A stretch of 64,000 bases of DNA from Paludibacter jiangxiensis (lineage in GTDB: Bacteria > Bacteroidota > Bacteroidia > Bacteroidales > Paludibacteraceae). The translations under genes were made by a program, and so were the position numbers. The stretch lies in NCBI GenBank assembly GCA_945870155.1, contig CAMBSB010000002.1:1-64000 (forward strand). Reading direction: 5' to 3'. The stretch's first letter is position 1. Each line of letters starts with the position of its first letter. Below are positions 61,015 to 64,000 of this stretch, in pieces. The notes beneath the pieces are model-generated. The model was not told where the DNA came from. It ran no database searches and was given only the letters and a program-made list of their open reading frames with translations.

Positions 61015-63831
61015 ATGAACAAAGGAATTTTTAAATCTGTAATTTTAAGCTTACTTTTTGCTTTTACAGTAAGTTTATCGGCTCAGCAAGCTCCCCCTGT
61101 TCCAATTGATCCCAAAGTAAGATATGGCAAATTGGAAAATGGTTTAACTTATTATATCAGAAACAATAACTTGCCTAAACAACGTGCCGAGTTTTATATT
61201 GCACAAAATGTAGGTGCTATTTTAGAAAATGACAATCAGAATGGATTAGCACACTTTTTAGAACACATGTGTTTTAATGGTACAAAAAATTTTCCTGACA
61301 AGGGAATAATTAATTATTTCGAAAAAATTGGCGTAAAATTTGGAGCTAATATCAACGCTTACACCTCGTTGGACGAAACAGTCTATAATTTATCGGACGT
61401 ACCAACAACACGCGAAACAATTATCGACAGTGCTTTACTTGTACTACACGATTGGTCAGGATTTGTATCTTTGCTTGATAAAGAAATTGATTCGGAACGT
61501 GGAGTTATACGCGAAGAATGGCGCACGGGTGCTGGTGCCGAACGACGTATGTGGAAAGAATCGAACATTCTAAAATATCCGGGTTCGCAATATGCCAAAC
61601 GTGATGTAATTGGTGATACTGCGGTAATTAATAATTTTACATACAAGACTTTACGTGATTATTACGAAAAATGGTATAGACCTGACCAACAGGCAATTCT
61701 TGTTGTAGGCGATGTTGATGTAGATAAAGTTGAAGCTAAAATTAAAGCTTTGTTTGCTGATATACCAAAAAAAATTAATCCGGCAGAAAGAATTATTTAT
61801 AAAATTGACGACAACACTGAACCAATTATTGCTTTGGTAAAAGATCCGGAAGCAAAAATGACACGCATAGAACTGGAATATAAGCATGATAAAATCCCGG
61901 CAGAATTAAAATTATCGATGAATGGGTACATGATTGGCATTGTAAATTCGCTAATATCTACTATGATGGGTAACCGGTTCGACGAAATTACACAACAAGC
62001 TGATGCACCATTTGTGGGTGGTTATGCATATTATGGCGAATTGGTAAAATCGAAAGATGCATTTCAATTGTTGGCAGTGCCAAAAGAAGGTAATGAAATG
62101 GCCGGATTAAAAGCTTTATTGCTCGAAGGTGAAAAAATCAAAAGATTTGGTTTTACAAATTCAGAACTTGAACGTGCAAAAACTGATTTATTAAAAGGTA
62201 TTGAAAAAGCATATAACGAAAGGAACAATCAGAAAAACAATGACTTAACCCGCGAATATGTTCGACATTTTTTGGATAATGAAGTAATTCCAGGCATTGA
62301 ATGGGAATATCAAACTCTTCAAATGTTATTACCAAAAGTGAATGCTGATATGGTTAATCAGGTTGCAAAATCGTATGTAACTGATAATAACTTAATTGTT
62401 TCATTCATGTCGCCCGACAAAGCTTCGGTAATTATACCTTCTAAACCAGAGATTCTTGCAGCTATTGCTGATGCTAAAAAAGCAGAATTAACTGCAAAAG
62501 CAGAAGAAAACATGAACAGAACATTGATTAGCAAAGCACCGAAAGCAGGAAAAGTAAAGAAAACATCTAAAAATGATGTTTTTGGTACCACTGAATGGAC
62601 ATTAAGCAATGGTGTAAAAGTTGTATTTAAACCAACCACATTCAAGAAAGATGAAATTATGCTTTCTGCATTTAGTCAGGGTGGATTATCAATGATTAAG
62701 GATATAGCAGATTTACCATCGGCTACAATGGCAACCGGCATTGTAAGCAATAATGGATTAGGTGAATATTCACAAATTGAGTTGGGTAAAGTTTTGACCG
62801 GAAAAATTGCCAGTGTTACACCGATAATTGGAAGTTACGAAGAAGGATTTGATGGCAGTTCATCTGTTTCAGATTTTGAAACTATGCTTCAATTGGTTTA
62901 TCTGAATTTCACTGCTCCACGTAAAGACGATAACTCGTTTAAAGCTTTAATGAATATGTATCGTGCAAGCATGGCTAATAGTGCCAGCGACCCACGCAAA
63001 GCATTTGGCGACACAGTGAATATAATGATAAGCAATAAAAATGCCCGTACAGTATTAATGAATCTTCAAACCTTGGATTTAATTGATCAGGATAAGGCTA
63101 TAGCCATTTTCAAACAAAGATTTGCTAATCCGGCTGATTTTACTTTTGTCTTTACTGGAAATATTGACCCTGCCGATGCGAAAACAGCAAAAGCAATTTG
63201 TACCTATTTGGGCGGATTAAAATCTAAAAAAGTAATCGAAAAATATACTGATAACAATGTTCGTAAGCCAAAGGGTGAAGTAAAAAATTATTTTACTAAA
63301 GAAATGAAGATAAATAAAGCTTCGAACCTGATAGTTTATAGTGCATCTCTACCATTCAACATTACAAATCGCACGGCACTAACGGCAATAGGTAGCATAT
63401 TGAATATTAGATATTTGGAAAGTATTCGTGAAAAAGAAGGAGGTTCGTATGGAGTAGGCGTAAGAGGTTCGATGAACAATACGCCTATAGATGAAGCTAC
63501 TATTTTTATGCAATTTGACACTGATCCGGAAAAACAAGCTAAACTTATTGGAATAATCCATGCTGAAGTGAAAGAAATTGTTGCCAATGGTCCGCGTGTT
63601 GATGATCTACAAAAAGTAAAAGAAAATATGTTGAAAAAATTCAATGAAGATTTGGCTGAAAACGCTTGGTGGGAAAATGCAATTTTACGCTACTATCAGG
63701 ATAAATTAAACTTGCTCACTGATTATAAAAAAGCTGTTGAAGCACTTACTCCTGAATTGATTCAAAAAACATTGAAAGATGTAACTGATCAAAAGAATAT
63801 ATTGGAAGTTGTAATGAAACCGGCAAAATAA
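61015..63831 (+). CDS. M16 family zinc peptidase
   Basis: NGLAHFLEHMCFNGTKNFP (HxxEH), duplicated M16 halves. Confidence 0.94.
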   Translation: MNKGIFKSVILSLLFAFTVSLSAQQAPPVPIDPKVRYGKLENGLTYYIRNNNLPKQRAEFYIAQNVGAILENDNQNGLAHFLEHMCFNGTKNFPDKGIINYFEKIGVKFGANINAYTSLDETVYNLSDVPTTRETIIDSALLVLHDWSGFVSLLDKEIDSERGVIREEWRTGAGAERRMWKESNILKYPGSQYAKRDVIGDTAVINNFTYKTLRDYYEKWYRPDQQAILVVGDVDVDKVEAKIKALFADIPKKINPAERIIYKIDDNTEPIIALVKDPEAKMTRIELEYKHDKIPAELKLSMNGYMIGIVNSLISTMMGNRFDEITQQADAPFVGGYAYYGELVKSKDAFQLLAVPKEGNEMAGLKALLLEGEKIKRFGFTNSELERAKTDLLKGIEKAYNERNNQKNNDLTREYVRHFLDNEVIPGIEWEYQTLQMLLPKVNADMVNQVAKSYVTDNNLIVSFMSPDKASVIIPSKPEILAAIADAKKAELTAKAEENMNRTLISKAPKAGKVKKTSKNDVFGTTEWTLSNGVKVVFKPTTFKKDEIMLSAFSQGGLSMIKDIADLPSATMATGIVSNNGLGEYSQIELGKVLTGKIASVTPIIGSYEEGFDGSSSVSDFETMLQLVYLNFTAPRKDDNSFKALMNMYRASMANSASDPRKAFGDTVNIMISNKNARTVLMNLQTLDLIDQDKAIAIFKQRFANPADFTFVFTGNIDPADAKTAKAICTYLGGLKSKKVIEKYTDNNVRKPKGEVKNYFTKEMKINKASNLIVYSASLPFNITNRTALTAIGSILNIRYLESIREKEGGSYGVGVRGSMNNTPIDEATIFMQFDTDPEKQAKLIGIIHAEVKEIVANGPRVDDLQKVKENMLKKFNEDLAENAWWENAILRYYQDKLNLLTDYKKAVEALTPELIQKTLKDVTDQKNILEVVMKPAK

Positions 63832-63850
63832 ATCTATCAATATAGTATAA

Positions 63851-63890
63851 AAAGCGGGACAATTCTTAATTGAGTTGTCCCACTTTTTTT
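63851..63890 (+). terminator. Rho-independent terminator
   Basis: AAAGCGGGACAA...TTGTCCCACTTT then T-run. Confidence 0.85.
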
Positions 63891-64000
63891 TCCTAAAATT
63901 CGGTTCACATTTAGAAATTCTCTATAATCATAGTATGAATAAATAAAAGCAAAAAACAATAATTTTATGATTATCAATAAGTCATACAATAATTAATGGA

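Overview
AT-rich Bacteroidetes-type chromosomal segment (inference from TTTG/TAnnTTTG promoters, nuoCD fusion without nuoEFG, a T9SS-type tail and the integrase type). Backbone: creD cluster, kup, a 10-gene nuo operon, lepA, glycogen synthase/phosphorylase, NfnAB-like pair, OmpA, acyl-CoA ligase, M16 peptidase. Accessory DNA: (a) the right end of a prophage-like element at 1-2.75 kb carrying a split HipBST-like module; (b) an 11.6-kb integrative element (20774-32419) bounded by two identical full-length tRNA-Phe genes; (c) a second, degraded element plus defence block at 32.4-45.8 kb with another HipBST-like module and a type I R-M locus. Most striking: inside element (b), three genes that are otherwise open and in frame are interrupted by five in-frame TGA codons and no TAA/TAG. 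At least two of these fall where I expect tryptophan. The same element carries an XRE-operator-controlled cargo cluster of secreted/lipoprotein genes plus a membrane J-domain protein, and a ~1.1 kb C/T-rich region that does not look coding. The R-M locus contains an AlbA_2/ATPase gene whose C-terminal winged-helix module appears repeatedly duplicated with 12-bp-repeat linkers. All family calls come from reading translations; no searches were run.
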